Shown: in pieces, positions 43,774 through 55,142 of the stretch | How positions within the stretch are numbered: position 1 is the stretch's first letter | Layout of the letters: every line of letters begins with the position of its first letter | From: an uncultured Pelagibacteraceae bacterium | GTDB taxonomy: Bacteria; Pseudomonadota; Alphaproteobacteria; Pelagibacterales; Pelagibacteraceae | Direction: 5' to 3' | DNA: 64,000 nucleotides | Assembly (NCBI GenBank): GCA_902613755.1 | Contig: CACMIH010000003.1 | Span: 1-64,000, forward strand | Notes under the pieces: generated by a model | The model's input: only the letters and a program-made list of their open reading frames with translations | Databases searched by the model: none | Told to the model about the DNA's origin: nothing | Program-made: the position numbers and the translations under genes

Positions 43774-44694
43774 AGTTAAATACTTAATTGCAAAAAATAT
43801 AGTCCCTATAGAAGCAATAGTAGAAACAAAAATTGCTTTAATTATATCTTCGGGACTTACATTATATGCAGCACATAAAACTATAGAAGTAACTCCACAA
43901 GGTGCAACACTCACAAAGAAAGCACCTGGTATTTCAGCTGGCAATCCTGCATTAAAAATTACTAATCCAATTAACAATAAAATTATCGGAGAAATGACTA
44001 ATTTTAAAACTGAAATAGAAACAGATAATTTATTAATTACATTTTTAGTATAAAACGAAAGAATTATGCCAATTGCAAACAATCCAACTGGTGAAACACA
44101 TGCTGCAAGTTTAGACAAAGTGTATTCAATCGGTGTTTGATCAATATTAAAATTTAATAATAAAAATAATAAACCTATAATTATTGAAAGAATAAATGGG
44201 TTTAAAAATAAATTTTTAATAAAATTAAATAAATTTACATTTTGTTTTGTAGATAATTCAAGAAAAAAAGCAATTATAGATAATAAAATTATCCCATCCA
44301 TTAGTATGATACTTGCAACTTGTGTAATTACATCTTGTTGAAAATAAATTTCTGTTATTGGCAAAAGCAAAGTCACATGGTTTGATAATGCAACTGTTAA
44401 AGCCCAAATAATTGATTCTGGGATTGATCTTTTAAAATATTTTAAAGTAATTAAGTAAGCGATAATTCCACATATCGATTGCATAATTAAATAAGAAAAA
44501 ATTTGTTTAAAATCTACTTGTCCAATTTCATTTTGTGCTATTAGCTTAATAATCAATGCTGGGACCGCAATATAGAACAAGAAAAGATTTAAAATTTTAG
44601 CATGGCTAAGGTCTAAGACTTTTAACTTACCAAATACAAACCCTAAAAAAGTAATAAATATAAATGGAGTTAGTCCTAAAAAAATTGTGAACAT
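43768..44694 (-). CDS. AEC-family (auxin efflux carrier-like) transporter
   Basis: A 308-residue inner-membrane protein with ten helices, FVFGKLKVLDLSHAKILN near the N-terminus and the repeated glycine/proline-rich crossover regions (LTVALSNHVTLLLPI, FVSVAPCGVTSIVLC). The family exports or imports organic acids in bacteria (malate, malonate, others). It follows the TauD-like gene by 3 bases and closes that operon. The substrate is unknown. Confidence 0.85.
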   Translation of the reverse strand: MFTIFLGLTPFIFITFLGFVFGKLKVLDLSHAKILNLFLFYIAVPALIIKLIAQNEIGQVDFKQIFSYLIMQSICGIIAYLITLKYFKRSIPESIIWALTVALSNHVTLLLPITEIYFQQDVITQVASIILMDGIILLSIIAFFLELSTKQNVNLFNFIKNLFLNPFILSIIIGLLFLLLNFNIDQTPIEYTLSKLAACVSPVGLFAIGIILSFYTKNVINKLSVSISVLKLVISPIILLLIGLVIFNAGLPAEIPGAFFVSVAPCGVTSIVLCAAYNVSPEDIIKAIFVSTIASIGTIFFAIKYLTL

Positions 44695-44697
44695 AAA

Positions 44698-45489
44698 TTA
44701 TTTGATTGTTATTCTATGCATTATTCTATTTCCTTTGAAAGGTGTTGCTTGATGAAGCATAGATCTATTATCCCATATAGCCAATTGATTTTTTTCCCAA
44801 GACAATGAAAATTGAAACTTCTTCTTAATTTGATGGTTAAATAAAAATTTTTTTAACTTTTCTTGATTTTTTATCTTTGAGCTAAAACCAACAAAATGTC
44901 CTGGACTGCAATAAATAGAATAATTTGTGCTGATTTTCCTAATTATTTTATGTGAAGATTTAAGTTCTTTAATATTTTTTCCTTTTTCTTTTACTCTTTC
45001 TTTTGTTGTAACCGAGATTGGACCCTCAGAGGAATATTTACCTTTAATATTTTTAAATTTTCTTTTTATTGGACTTGGTAATTCTTTATAAGCAAGATAT
45101 TGAGAACAAAATTCTGTATTAGCTTTTCCTTTTTTTGGCACAAGTTTAGAAAGCAACATTGTAAATCTTGGTGGTTTTTTTGTATAAATCGAGTCTGTAT
45201 GAAATTGTTCACCAAAACTTGGTCCTTTATCAGTTGATTTTCTTTGCACCACAGTTATTTGAGGAAATTTTTTATTTAAACCTTTTAGTCTTGGATAGTT
45301 GGCTAATTTTCCAAAATATTTCGCAAACTGAACATAAAATTTAGAAGTTAATTTTTGTTCCTTAAAATATAACATTCCATATTTATTCAGTGCTTTCTTA
45401 ATTTTTAAAATATCTTTATTCGTAATATCTTTTAAATTTACAATTATTTCAGCTCCAATATTTTTTTTATTTGGAATTATTTTTAACAT
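44698..45489 (-). CDS. TauD/TfdA-family Fe(II)/2-oxoglutarate dioxygenase
   Basis: A 263-residue dioxygenase. The iron-binding HxD is in EQFHTDSIY (His97, Asp99) and the distal His246 in SMLHQATPF; Arg259 near the end should bind 2-oxoglutarate. It resembles the TauD/TfdA group, which often hydroxylates sulfonates, phenoxyacetates or other small acids. The substrate is not decided here. It overlaps the dehalogenase-like gene by 23 bases and is followed by an AEC carrier, so the three may form one small catabolic operon. Confidence 0.85.
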   Translation of the reverse strand: MLKIIPNKKNIGAEIIVNLKDITNKDILKIKKALNKYGMLYFKEQKLTSKFYVQFAKYFGKLANYPRLKGLNKKFPQITVVQRKSTDKGPSFGEQFHTDSIYTKKPPRFTMLLSKLVPKKGKANTEFCSQYLAYKELPSPIKRKFKNIKGKYSSEGPISVTTKERVKEKGKNIKELKSSHKIIRKISTNYSIYCSPGHFVGFSSKIKNQEKLKKFLFNHQIKKKFQFSLSWEKNQLAIWDNRSMLHQATPFKGNRIMHRITIK

Positions 45490-46354
45490 TTTTTAAAAAA
45501 AATTTTTTTAAGTGATTAATCGTTTGTTTAGGACTCTCCTCTGGAATGAAATGATCTGAATTAATTTCTGCTCCATAGATTTTTTTATTTGTATATTTTT
45601 GCCAAATTTTAACTGATTTAAATTGCGTTCCAACAACTCCCTTTTTACCCCACAAAACTTGTATAGGAATGTTTAATTTTTTTTTTCTGTCTTTTTTGTC
45701 ATGCTCTAAATCTATAGTAGCCGCAGCCCTATAATCCTCGCAAGTTGCGTGAATTCTTTTTTTTTGTTTAAAGGCTCTAAAATATTCATCTTCAACTTTT
45801 CCAATCGCACGTTTTGATGACCTATTAAAACGACTTTTTAACCATCTTTTAGGATCTGCCATTATCATTTTCTCTGGTAAAGGTGCTGGCTGTATTAAAT
45901 AAAACCAGTGAAAATATCCTTTTGCAAATTTCATATCAGTATGCTCGTACATATCTAGAGTTGGACAAATATCTAACACACTTAAAGCCATAATCTTATT
46001 TCTATAATCTCTTGCCATTCTATGTGCAACTCTCCCTCCTCTATCATGTCCAGCAACAAAAAATTTTTTAAAATTTAATTTACTCATCAATTGAACCATA
46101 TCTTTAGCCATTTCTCTTTTAGAATAATTTTTATGATTAGTACCACCAGGTAAAACTAAACTATCTCCATATCCTCTAAGGTCAGCAACTATTATAGTGA
46201 AATATTTACTAAGCTCAGGGGCAGTCTTGTGCCACATTACATGTGTTTGGGGATATCCATGAAGTAATAATAAGGGGGGACCGTTACCTTTAAATCTACA
46301 AAAAATTTTACCCTTGCTTACTTTAACAAATTTTTTTTTAAAACCATTAAACAT
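45467..46354 (-). CDS. Alpha/beta hydrolase of the fluoroacetate/haloacetate dehalogenase type
   Basis: The 295-residue protein has the nucleophile Asp104 in VAGHDRGGRVAHR, with Arg105 and Arg108 next to it, Asp128 in VLDICPT, and His149-Trp150 in GYFHWFYL. The spacing from the nucleophile to the acid (24) and to the His-Trp pair (45) matches fluoroacetate dehalogenase RPA1163 (Asp110, Asp134, His155-Trp156). A CEDYRAAA tyrosine may complete the halide pocket, and SDHFIPEESP gives the catalytic His. Epoxide hydrolases share the fold but not this halide pocket. Confidence 0.82.
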   Translation of the reverse strand: MFNGFKKKFVKVSKGKIFCRFKGNGPPLLLLHGYPQTHVMWHKTAPELSKYFTIIVADLRGYGDSLVLPGGTNHKNYSKREMAKDMVQLMSKLNFKKFFVAGHDRGGRVAHRMARDYRNKIMALSVLDICPTLDMYEHTDMKFAKGYFHWFYLIQPAPLPEKMIMADPKRWLKSRFNRSSKRAIGKVEDEYFRAFKQKKRIHATCEDYRAAATIDLEHDKKDRKKKLNIPIQVLWGKKGVVGTQFKSVKIWQKYTNKKIYGAEINSDHFIPEESPKQTINHLKKFFLKNVKNNSK

Positions 46355-46365
46355 GATTAAACTAT

Positions 46366-46641
46366 TTAATTATTTAATAGTTTATTTTTCGCCTTTTCAA
46401 ATTCCTCTTGAGAAATAATTCCTTTTTCTTTTAAATCATTCAATTTAGTAAGTTCATCACTTAAATTGCTGCTTTGTTCATCAGAAGTTTCGCTTGTCTC
46501 CCTACCCTCACTTTCAGCTTCCTCTTTCTCAGCTCTATTAGCTTCCTTAGACTTAAAACCATTCATAATTGCCATTCCACCTAAGTATAAAACATAAGCC
46601 ATAATAGGAATAACCAATCCAAAAAAAATTATTTTTTCCAT
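46366..46641 (-). CDS. SHOCT-domain small membrane protein
   Basis: A 91-residue protein with one N-terminal transmembrane helix, an acidic linker rich in Glu and Ser, and a C-terminal SHOCT motif (LNDLKEKGIISQEEFEKAKNKLL). SHOCT domains often mediate oligomerisation at membranes. No specific function can be given. It is 3 bases after the gene upstream. Confidence 0.7.
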   Translation of the reverse strand: MEKIIFFGLVIPIMAYVLYLGGMAIMNGFKSKEANRAEKEEAESEGRETSETSDEQSSNLSDELTKLNDLKEKGIISQEEFEKAKNKLLNN

Positions 46642-46644
46642 AAT

Positions 46645-46848
46645 TTAATCTTCATCTTCTTCACGCCAGTTTTTTTCATACATTAAATATGCAGCGTATA
46701 TTACTGATACAGTGCCTACAATCATACCATAATCAAAACCAGTTTGCTTGTCATGCAAATACCAACCTAATTGTGTTGCCCCAATAGGTGGAACTGTAAG
46801 AAGCAAAAAAATTATACCAAATCTGTATGGTCGTTTAGGTTTTTTCAT
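46645..46848 (-). CDS. Small membrane protein
   Basis: A 67-residue protein with two hydrophobic helices (IIFLLLTVPPIGATQLGWYL and MIVGTVSVIYAAYLMY) and charged ends. No family recognised. It is the first gene of a tight five-gene minus-strand run ending at the AEC carrier, which supports its being real. Confidence 0.55.
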   Translation of the reverse strand: MKKPKRPYRFGIIFLLLTVPPIGATQLGWYLHDKQTGFDYGMIVGTVSVIYAAYLMYEKNWREEDED

Positions 46849-46886
46849 CCTAATAAATTAACAGATAACAGCTTATGGTTTAATTA

Positions 46887-47732
46887 TTAAATTTGCGATC
46901 TTTTGAAACAGTCGATCGTATTTTTAAGCAAACAAGCAATGGTCATTGGACCTACACCGCCTGGAACTGGTGTAAGTGCTTTTGCATTTTTTGAAACTTC
47001 ATCAAAATGAACATCACCAACTATACCGTTATCAGTTTTATTTATACCAACATCAATAACAATAGCATCTTTCTTAACCCAATCTCCTCTAACAAGTTCG
47101 GGTATACCTACAGCTGCAACAATTATATCTGCCTCTAAACATTCAGCTTTTAAATCTTTAGTTTTTGAATGAGTTATAGTTACGGTGCAATTTTCTTTTA
47201 ATAGAAGTTGTGTCATTGGTTTACCATTTAAATTTGATCTACCCACAACCACAGCTTTTTTACCACTTAAATTAGGTTCAATTTTTTTTATCAACAAATA
47301 ACATCCAAGTGGAGTACAAGGTATCGAACTTTCATAACCGGATGAAAGATTGCCTACATTCATTGGATGAAATCCATCTACATCTTTTGAGGGATCAATA
47401 GCTTCTATAACCTTCTGCTTATCAATATGCTTAGGTAAAGGAAGTTGAACTAAAATTCCTGAAACATTTTCATCACTGTTTAGTTCTTGAATTTTTTCTA
47501 GAACAGTCTTTTCTTCAATTGAGTCAGGATATTTAATTACTTCAGATTTTAATCCTACCTCATTTGCTGACTTCTCTTTATTTCTTACATAAATCTGACT
47601 AGGTGTTAAATCACCAATCAATATTACCGTTAAACCTGGTACTTTATTATGTTTTGATTTTAACTCTGCAACTTCTTCCTTTAACTCTGCTCTTAATTCT
47701 GCGGCTGCTTTTTTTCCATCAATTAAAATCAT
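46887..47732 (-). CDS. folD: Bifunctional methylenetetrahydrofolate dehydrogenase/cyclohydrolase FolD
   Basis: A 281-residue one-carbon enzyme interconverting methylene-, methenyl- and formyl-tetrahydrofolate. It has SQIYVRNKEKSANEVG (catalytic Lys), GILVQLPLPKHID, VVGRSNLNGKPMTQLLL and PVPGGVGPMTIACLLKNT. The length is standard. yggT lies 9 bases upstream on the same strand. Confidence 0.97.
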   Translation of the reverse strand: MILIDGKKAAAELRAELKEEVAELKSKHNKVPGLTVILIGDLTPSQIYVRNKEKSANEVGLKSEVIKYPDSIEEKTVLEKIQELNSDENVSGILVQLPLPKHIDKQKVIEAIDPSKDVDGFHPMNVGNLSSGYESSIPCTPLGCYLLIKKIEPNLSGKKAVVVGRSNLNGKPMTQLLLKENCTVTITHSKTKDLKAECLEADIIVAAVGIPELVRGDWVKKDAIVIDVGINKTDNGIVGDVHFDEVSKNAKALTPVPGGVGPMTIACLLKNTIDCFKRSQI

Positions 47733-47741
47733 TTTTCTCTC

Positions 47742-48032
47742 TTAAAAAATCATTGGTGCGATGTACAGCTTCATACACATTTCGATAAACCAAATCAACA
47801 AAAGAAGAATGATTGGAGAAATATCTAGTGAACCTAAATTTGGCAAAAAACGTCTAATTTTATTCAGGAAAGGCTCGGTTAATTTGTAACTCAACTCTAA
47901 AATTGCATACACAAACCTATTTTGAGTATTAAGAACGTTAAAAGCTATTAACCAACTTACAATAACATTGGCGATTACAACATAAGAGTACAATTTTAAA
48001 ATTTGTAAAACTAAATAAAAAATAGCTATCAT
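47742..48032 (-). CDS. YggT family protein
   Basis: A 96-residue membrane protein with two helices around an IRRFLPNLGSLDISPIILLLL segment, the YggT hallmark. YggT proteins are linked to osmotic shock resistance and cell-division/membrane biology, but the mechanism is unclear. The start overlaps the MscS gene by 4 bases. A second, longer YggT-like protein is encoded at 57283. Confidence 0.88.
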   Translation of the reverse strand: MIAIFYLVLQILKLYSYVVIANVIVSWLIAFNVLNTQNRFVYAILELSYKLTEPFLNKIRRFLPNLGSLDISPIILLLLIWFIEMCMKLYIAPMIF

Positions 48033-49114
48033 TTTTTCTCAACATAAATCGACTGACTTGGGAAAGCAAATGAAGCACCATTTTTTTCTACAATTTCCTT
48101 AATCGCAATTGCTAATCTTTCTTTTACATCAAGCCAATTATTCCAACTTCCTGTTTTTGTAAAGCATCTTACATACATATCTATTGAACTATCAGAAAAT
48201 TTATCAACTCTTACCGCAACACCAATTGAGGTATTATAATCTTCACTTGAATTAATATGACTTTCGATTTCATCTCTAATTTTTTTTAGCTGATCTACCG
48301 TAGTGTCATATTGAAGTGTAATAATCCAACTGATTAACCAATTTGAAGTTTCACTTACATTTACAACTGCGTTTTCGGCAAATTGAAAATTTGGAATAAT
48401 AGCAAGAGATTTATCAAACTTTCTAATTGTTGTTGATCTAAATCCAATCTTTTCTACTACACCTTCAATAATACCCTCGACAGCTATCCAATCTCCAATT
48501 TTAAATCTCTTTTCAACTAAAACTAAAATTCCTGATATTAAATTTTTGAATAAATCTTGTGCCCCTAATGCTACAGCAACACCAAACAATCCAAGACCTG
48601 CAATGATTGGACCTATTTTAATTCCCCACAATTCTAAAACTGCTGCTAAACCTAAAATAAAAATTAAAATTTTTAACGATTTAATTATCCAGCCAATAAG
48701 TTCTCTTGTTAACAATTTGTCTAAACCACTAAGTATGTATGAGATTGGTTCTATAATTTGGTGAATTACCCAAAAAATTAAAATAGTGATCAAAGTTCTA
48801 TTAATTGTATCTACCACTTCTCTTCCTTCTAGTGAGAAAGTCATGTAGTAGCTTGCAATAAAAAATCCTAATACAATTGGTAAAAATCTTGCTGGACCTA
48901 CAAGTGATTGAACAAAAGTATCATCTAATTTATTCGTTGTTCTTTTAGAGATAATTTCTAATTTTTTAATAACTAATTTGCTTATTAGACCTCTAAAAAT
49001 TAAGAATAGTAAAAATATTCCAATACCAATTAAGATTTGAAAGATATCAACACCAAGAATTCCTTTATTCCATACTGATAAAAATATCTCTGAAAAATTA
49101 TTAATTAATTCCAT
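48029..49114 (-). CDS. Small-conductance mechanosensitive channel (MscS family)
   Basis: The 361-residue protein has four hydrophobic helices, then the pore-lining helix (AGLGLFGVAVALGAQDLFKNLISG) and the beta domain (FKIGDWIAVEGIIEGVVEKIGFRSTTIRK), with the C-terminal cytoplasmic cage. It would release solutes during hypo-osmotic shock. It lies between hemD and yggT with overlapping or adjacent ends. Confidence 0.9.
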   Translation of the reverse strand: MELINNFSEIFLSVWNKGILGVDIFQILIGIGIFLLFLIFRGLISKLVIKKLEIISKRTTNKLDDTFVQSLVGPARFLPIVLGFFIASYYMTFSLEGREVVDTINRTLITILIFWVIHQIIEPISYILSGLDKLLTRELIGWIIKSLKILIFILGLAAVLELWGIKIGPIIAGLGLFGVAVALGAQDLFKNLISGILVLVEKRFKIGDWIAVEGIIEGVVEKIGFRSTTIRKFDKSLAIIPNFQFAENAVVNVSETSNWLISWIITLQYDTTVDQLKKIRDEIESHINSSEDYNTSIGVAVRVDKFSDSSIDMYVRCFTKTGSWNNWLDVKERLAIAIKEIVEKNGASFAFPSQSIYVEKK

Positions 49115-49116
49115 TT

Positions 49117-49815
49117 CTAAATTTTATATAACAAAAACTCTTCTTCTCCAGGGTTAAAAAGAAAAATCTTTTTCCATTTGATTTCGTTCAGTATTGACGA
49201 GGTTTTTTCGCCTATACACATCAAATTTGTATTCATCCATAAATTTTCGGTTTGGTAAATCTTTATGAAATTTAAGAAACTTGACGCACTATTTTGAGAG
49301 TAAACATAGACCATATCAGGCATATTTAATTTTAATTCATTAACAAATTTCTCATCAAATTTTTGATTATGATCTACTCTGTAATTAATTATTCTTTTTA
49401 CCTTAAAACCTTCGCTTAATAACTGTTGATCTAAATCAACCGATATTGTTTCACCACTAACGTAAAGTAATTCTTTATTTTTGGACTCATAACTTTGTAT
49501 AATTAACTCCTTTAAGTTTGTAACATTTCCTTCAGCCGCAATTGTATTTTGAAAACCAACACTTCTTGCTTTATTTTCTGTAGCATTTCCAACACAAAAG
49601 CATTTAATATTTTTATCTAATTTTACTGTGTTTAAAAATTTTACTGCATTTGTACTAGTAAAAACAATTCCACCATATTCAGAAAAGTTAATTTCATCAT
49701 AATTAACCTTTTCAATTCTTATTAATGGAAGATGAGAAACTTGATGTCCTAATGATTGAAATTTTAATATCATTTCAGAACAATCCTCCAGTGGTCTAGT
49801 TAACAAAATATGCAT
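49117..49815 (-). CDS. hemD: Uroporphyrinogen-III synthase
   Basis: A 232-residue enzyme that cyclises hydroxymethylbilane to uroporphyrinogen III. Weakly conserved, as usual: ILLTRPLEDC at the N-terminus, GGIVFTSTNAVKFL, LYVSGETISVDLDQQL and VYVYSQNSASSFL. It directly follows hemC by 1 base, as in many bacteria, and this context makes the call firm. Confidence 0.9.
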   Translation of the reverse strand: MHILLTRPLEDCSEMILKFQSLGHQVSHLPLIRIEKVNYDEINFSEYGGIVFTSTNAVKFLNTVKLDKNIKCFCVGNATENKARSVGFQNTIAAEGNVTNLKELIIQSYESKNKELLYVSGETISVDLDQQLLSEGFKVKRIINYRVDHNQKFDEKFVNELKLNMPDMVYVYSQNSASSFLNFIKIYQTENLWMNTNLMCIGEKTSSILNEIKWKKIFLFNPGEEEFLLYKI

Positions 49816-49816
49816 A

Positions 49817-50734
49817 TTATCTTTTATATGAATTATTTGATTTTGTTTTTAAAAGCATTCCAATCTCTTTACCAATTTCTTTAAACTCATTCAAATTACC
49901 AACTTTTTTTTCATAAAACCTTTGTTTACCATCTAAAGAAAAAAGTTCAGCCTCCACTGTAATCTTATCTCCATCAACCACTGAATGAGCACCAATTGCT
50001 GTTTCACAATCTCCATCTAAAACTTTTAAAATATTTCTCTCAAGGTGAGCTCTTTTATGTGTTTCCTCATGATTAATATTGTTTAAAATAGAAATTGTCT
50101 CATCATCATTCTCCCTGCACTGAAGAGCAATTACGCCTTGTCCTGCACTAGGAATTATTTTTTCAGCTGAAAAAATTTCTGAGATTTCATTTTCAAATTT
50201 TAAAAATTTGATACCAGCATAAGACAAAATAATTGCATCATACGTCCCTTCATTCAATTTTCTAATTCTAGTATCTACATTTCCTCTAATTAGTTTACAG
50301 TTTAAATCTTGTCTAATTTTTTTTATTTGAAATTCTCTTCTGTATGATGAGGTACCAACAATTGACTTTTGATCTAAGTCTTTAAGTTTTTTTTTGTTCT
50401 TTGTAATTAAAATCTCTCTAGGGTCATTTCTTTTGAGAAAAGAATCTGTCCTTAATCCTTTTGTCTCATTAGCAGGCATATCTTTCAGTGCATGGACTGC
50501 AATATCAATATTTTTTAACTGAAGCTCTTTTTCAATATTACTAGAAAACAAACCTTTGCCACCAAGCTCAGATAATCTTATATCCTGTACTTCGTCACCT
50601 TTAGTTGTAATTGATTTAATTAAAATATCTTCATTACCAAGGTCGGTATTTTCAATAATCTTATCTTTAGCTTGTTGAGCATAAAGTAAGGCAAGCTTGC
50701 TACCCCTAGATCCAATTATTATTTTTTTTCTCAT
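49817..50734 (-). CDS. hemC: Hydroxymethylbilane synthase (porphobilinogen deaminase)
   Basis: A 305-residue enzyme polymerising four porphobilinogens. It has GSRGSKLALLYAQQ, KGLFSSNIEKELQ, DIAVHALKDMP, GTSSYRREFQ and the dipyrromethane-cofactor cysteine Cys243 in DGDCETAIGAH. The length is normal. It diverges from tsaD with 54 bases between their starts. Confidence 0.97.
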   Translation of the reverse strand: MRKKIIIGSRGSKLALLYAQQAKDKIIENTDLGNEDILIKSITTKGDEVQDIRLSELGGKGLFSSNIEKELQLKNIDIAVHALKDMPANETKGLRTDSFLKRNDPREILITKNKKKLKDLDQKSIVGTSSYRREFQIKKIRQDLNCKLIRGNVDTRIRKLNEGTYDAIILSYAGIKFLKFENEISEIFSAEKIIPSAGQGVIALQCRENDDETISILNNINHEETHKRAHLERNILKVLDGDCETAIGAHSVVDGDKITVEAELFSLDGKQRFYEKKVGNLNEFKEIGKEIGMLLKTKSNNSYKR

Positions 50735-50788
50735 AAAAAATTATTTCTTACTTGTATAAAGATTGTACAATTATTAAAAACTATTTGA

Positions 50789-51862
50789 ATGAGCAAAAAA
50801 CCCTTAATTCTTGGAATAGAGTCTAGTTGTGATGAAACAGCAGCTTCTTTAATAACTGAAAATGAAGAGGGATTCCCAGTAGTTTTATCCAACATTGTTT
50901 CTAGCCAAGTGGAGGTTCATAGGGAGTTTGGTGGTGTAGTTCCTGAACTAGCAGCACGTTCACACATTGAAAAAATTGATTGGATTGTCAAAAAAGCTAT
51001 TGATGAAAGTGGAAGAAAAATTGAGGAAATAGATGCGGTTGCTTCTACCGCTGGTCCCGGATTAATTGTTTGTTTATCAGTTGGTTTAAGTTTTGGTAAA
51101 GCTTTCGCAACAGCAATGAATAAACCTTTTATTGCTATTAATCATTTAGAGGGACATGCTTTAAGTCCAAAAATAAATACAAATTTAAATTATCCATATT
51201 TACTTCTTTTAATTTCAGGCGGGCACTCACAATATTTAAGTGTTCAGAACCTTGGTAAGTATAAAAGATTAGGAACAACTATTGATGATGCATTAGGTGA
51301 GGCATTTGACAAAACGGCAAAGCTTTTAGGAATAGAATTTCCAGGAGGACCTCAAATAGAAATTTTAGCTAAAAAAGGTGATCCAGAAAAATATGATTTA
51401 CCAAAACCAATTTTCAGCAAAGGAGGATGCAATCTTTCTTTTGCAGGTCTAAAAACTGCCGTGCTGAAGATAAGCAAAACAATTAAATCAGAACAAGATA
51501 AATATGATCTTGCGGCATCTTTTCAAAAAACAATTGAGGAAATCTTATATAAAAAAACAAAGATTGCTTTTACTGAATTTGAAAAAATAAATGAATTAAA
51601 TGAAAAAATTTTCGTCGTTGCTGGCGGAGTTGCAGCAAATAAAAAAATTAGGTCTATGTTAATTAATCTATGTGAAGAAAACAATTATAAAAGTATTTTT
51701 CCACCTATAGAGTTTTGTGGCGATAATGCAGCAATGATTGCAATGGTAGGTTTGGAAAAATTTAAAATAAATCAATTTGATGATTTAGATTATCCAGCAA
51801 AACCTAGATGGCCTTTAGATGAAGATGCAGCTTTTCTAAAAGGTGCTGGAGTTCAATTGTAA
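50789..51862 (+). CDS. tsaD: tRNA N6-adenosine threonylcarbamoyltransferase TsaD
   Basis: A 357-residue ASKHA-fold enzyme that adds threonylcarbamoyl to A37 of ANN-decoding tRNAs. ILGIESSCDETA begins the sequence and the metal-binding histidines are in NHLEGH. GGVVPELAARSHIEK, GGHSQYL and GGPQIEILAKKG also match. The stop overlaps the EVE gene start by one base. Confidence 0.97.
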   Translation: MSKKPLILGIESSCDETAASLITENEEGFPVVLSNIVSSQVEVHREFGGVVPELAARSHIEKIDWIVKKAIDESGRKIEEIDAVASTAGPGLIVCLSVGLSFGKAFATAMNKPFIAINHLEGHALSPKINTNLNYPYLLLLISGGHSQYLSVQNLGKYKRLGTTIDDALGEAFDKTAKLLGIEFPGGPQIEILAKKGDPEKYDLPKPIFSKGGCNLSFAGLKTAVLKISKTIKSEQDKYDLAASFQKTIEEILYKKTKIAFTEFEKINELNEKIFVVAGGVAANKKIRSMLINLCEENNYKSIFPPIEFCGDNAAMIAMVGLEKFKINQFDDLDYPAKPRWPLDEDAAFLKGAGVQL

Positions 51863-52275
51863 TGAAATATTGGTTGATGAAATCTGAACCAGATGTTTGG
51901 TCAATTGACCAACAAAAAAAAGCTGGAATTAAAGGTGCACCTTGGGATGGTGTCAGAAATTATCAAGCTGCAAAAAATTTAAAAAGTATGAGTAAAGGAG
52001 ATCTATGTTTTTTTTATCATTCAAACATAGGAAAAGAGATAGTTGGGATAGTAAAAGTTATTAAAGAGTCGTTTATAGATAAAACAGACAAAACAGGGAG
52101 ATTTGTTGCCGTTACTGTTCAATTTAAGTCTAAATTTTCAAAGCCTATAACGCTCGAAAGTATTAAAAAAAATAAGGATTTAAGCCATTTAGCTCTGATA
52201 AAGCAAAGTAGGCTTTCTGTAATGCCTGTTGATTATAAAAGCTGGAAAATTATAAATAACATGAGTAAAATTTAA
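51862..52275 (+). CDS. EVE domain protein
   Basis: A 137-residue PUA-like EVE-domain protein: YWLMKSEPDVWSIDQQ, WDGVRNYQAAKNL and GDLCFFYHS. EVE domains bind modified bases; in bacteria the role is not established. It is coupled to tsaD by a one-base overlap, which suggests a link to tRNA modification. The C-terminus reads NNMSKI. Confidence 0.88.
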   Translation: MKYWLMKSEPDVWSIDQQKKAGIKGAPWDGVRNYQAAKNLKSMSKGDLCFFYHSNIGKEIVGIVKVIKESFIDKTDKTGRFVAVTVQFKSKFSKPITLESIKKNKDLSHLALIKQSRLSVMPVDYKSWKIINNMSKI

Positions 52276-52290
52276 AAAAAAAATTGTCCT

Positions 52291-54383
<2,093 letters not shown>

Positions 54384-54387
<4 letters not shown>

Positions 54388-55007
54388 AACTGAATTAAAT
54401 CTTTAAACTCTTGTTTAACAACATCCCACTTTAAAATCATTGAATTTAAAACAATCTTTCGATCTAAAGTTTTTAATTCATCTGCAATCGGAGCCCATTT
54501 ATATAAAGATAGTGCACTAGGATTAAAAGGTAAGTCTTGATAATAACTATCCCAATTTATTTTCTCTAATCGTTCATCAAAACTTTTTCTTGCTTCATCA
54601 ATAATATTTAATGGCATCTTATTAGAAATTTCATCATCTAGAATTTTATTAAAAATTTCGTTTGCTTTATGAATATCCTGATAATTGAAATTAACTTTCA
54701 AATATGAAAAAGTAAAAAAAGTTAAATCTTGTAATGCAACTGAATAAATATTCCATTTTGCAAGATTTACTGATGACATAAATTCATCATTATCAAAATG
54801 AAGAACGTATCTTGTTCCCATTCTAGTTTTTAGATAATTATATAAAGTAACTTGAGTGGCCCAGGCAGATTTTGTTTGAATAAATTGTTCTAGTTCATCT
54901 AAATTTTTTATTTTTTTTTTGGGAATAAACGCCTTAAACATAGCGAACAAATATGTTTTGAAATCCTCAAGTTTTATATCTTTCCAAGTTAATTTATATT
55001 TTCCCAT
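54384..55007 (-). CDS. Hypothetical protein
   Basis: A 207-residue soluble-looking protein, starting [17 protein letters not shown] at the ATG at 55007; a TTG at 55028 is the only longer alternative. It contains [16 protein letters not shown], a central aromatic-rich segment and a C-terminal [17 protein letters not shown]. It has no signal peptide or evident catalytic motif, and I do not recognise the family. It is convergent with acs (4-base overlap) and divergent from the symporter operon. Confidence 0.7.
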
Positions 55008-55116
55008 GTAAATTTGTAAGTGCGCCAATTATATCTTAAAAAAGTAAGTAAATAAGTACCTAATATGATCAATTTTTAGGGTTTTCAAAGCTCTCATAAT
55101 GGTTATGGTTTTACCC

Positions 55117-55126
55117 AGTTATAACT
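55117..55126 (+). promoter_or_regulatory. Leader palindrome of the acetate-type symporter operon
   Basis: The perfect 10-base palindrome AGTTATAACT, preceded by CCC, lies 16 bases before the ATG at 55143 and just upstream of an AGAGAGG ribosome binding site. It shares the half-sites AGTTA/TAACT with the AGTTAATTAACT palindrome that sits at the same relative place before the two TRAP receptor genes, with 0 instead of 2 bases between the half-sites. Confidence 0.35.
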
Positions 55127-55142
55127 AAAAAGAGAGGTATAA

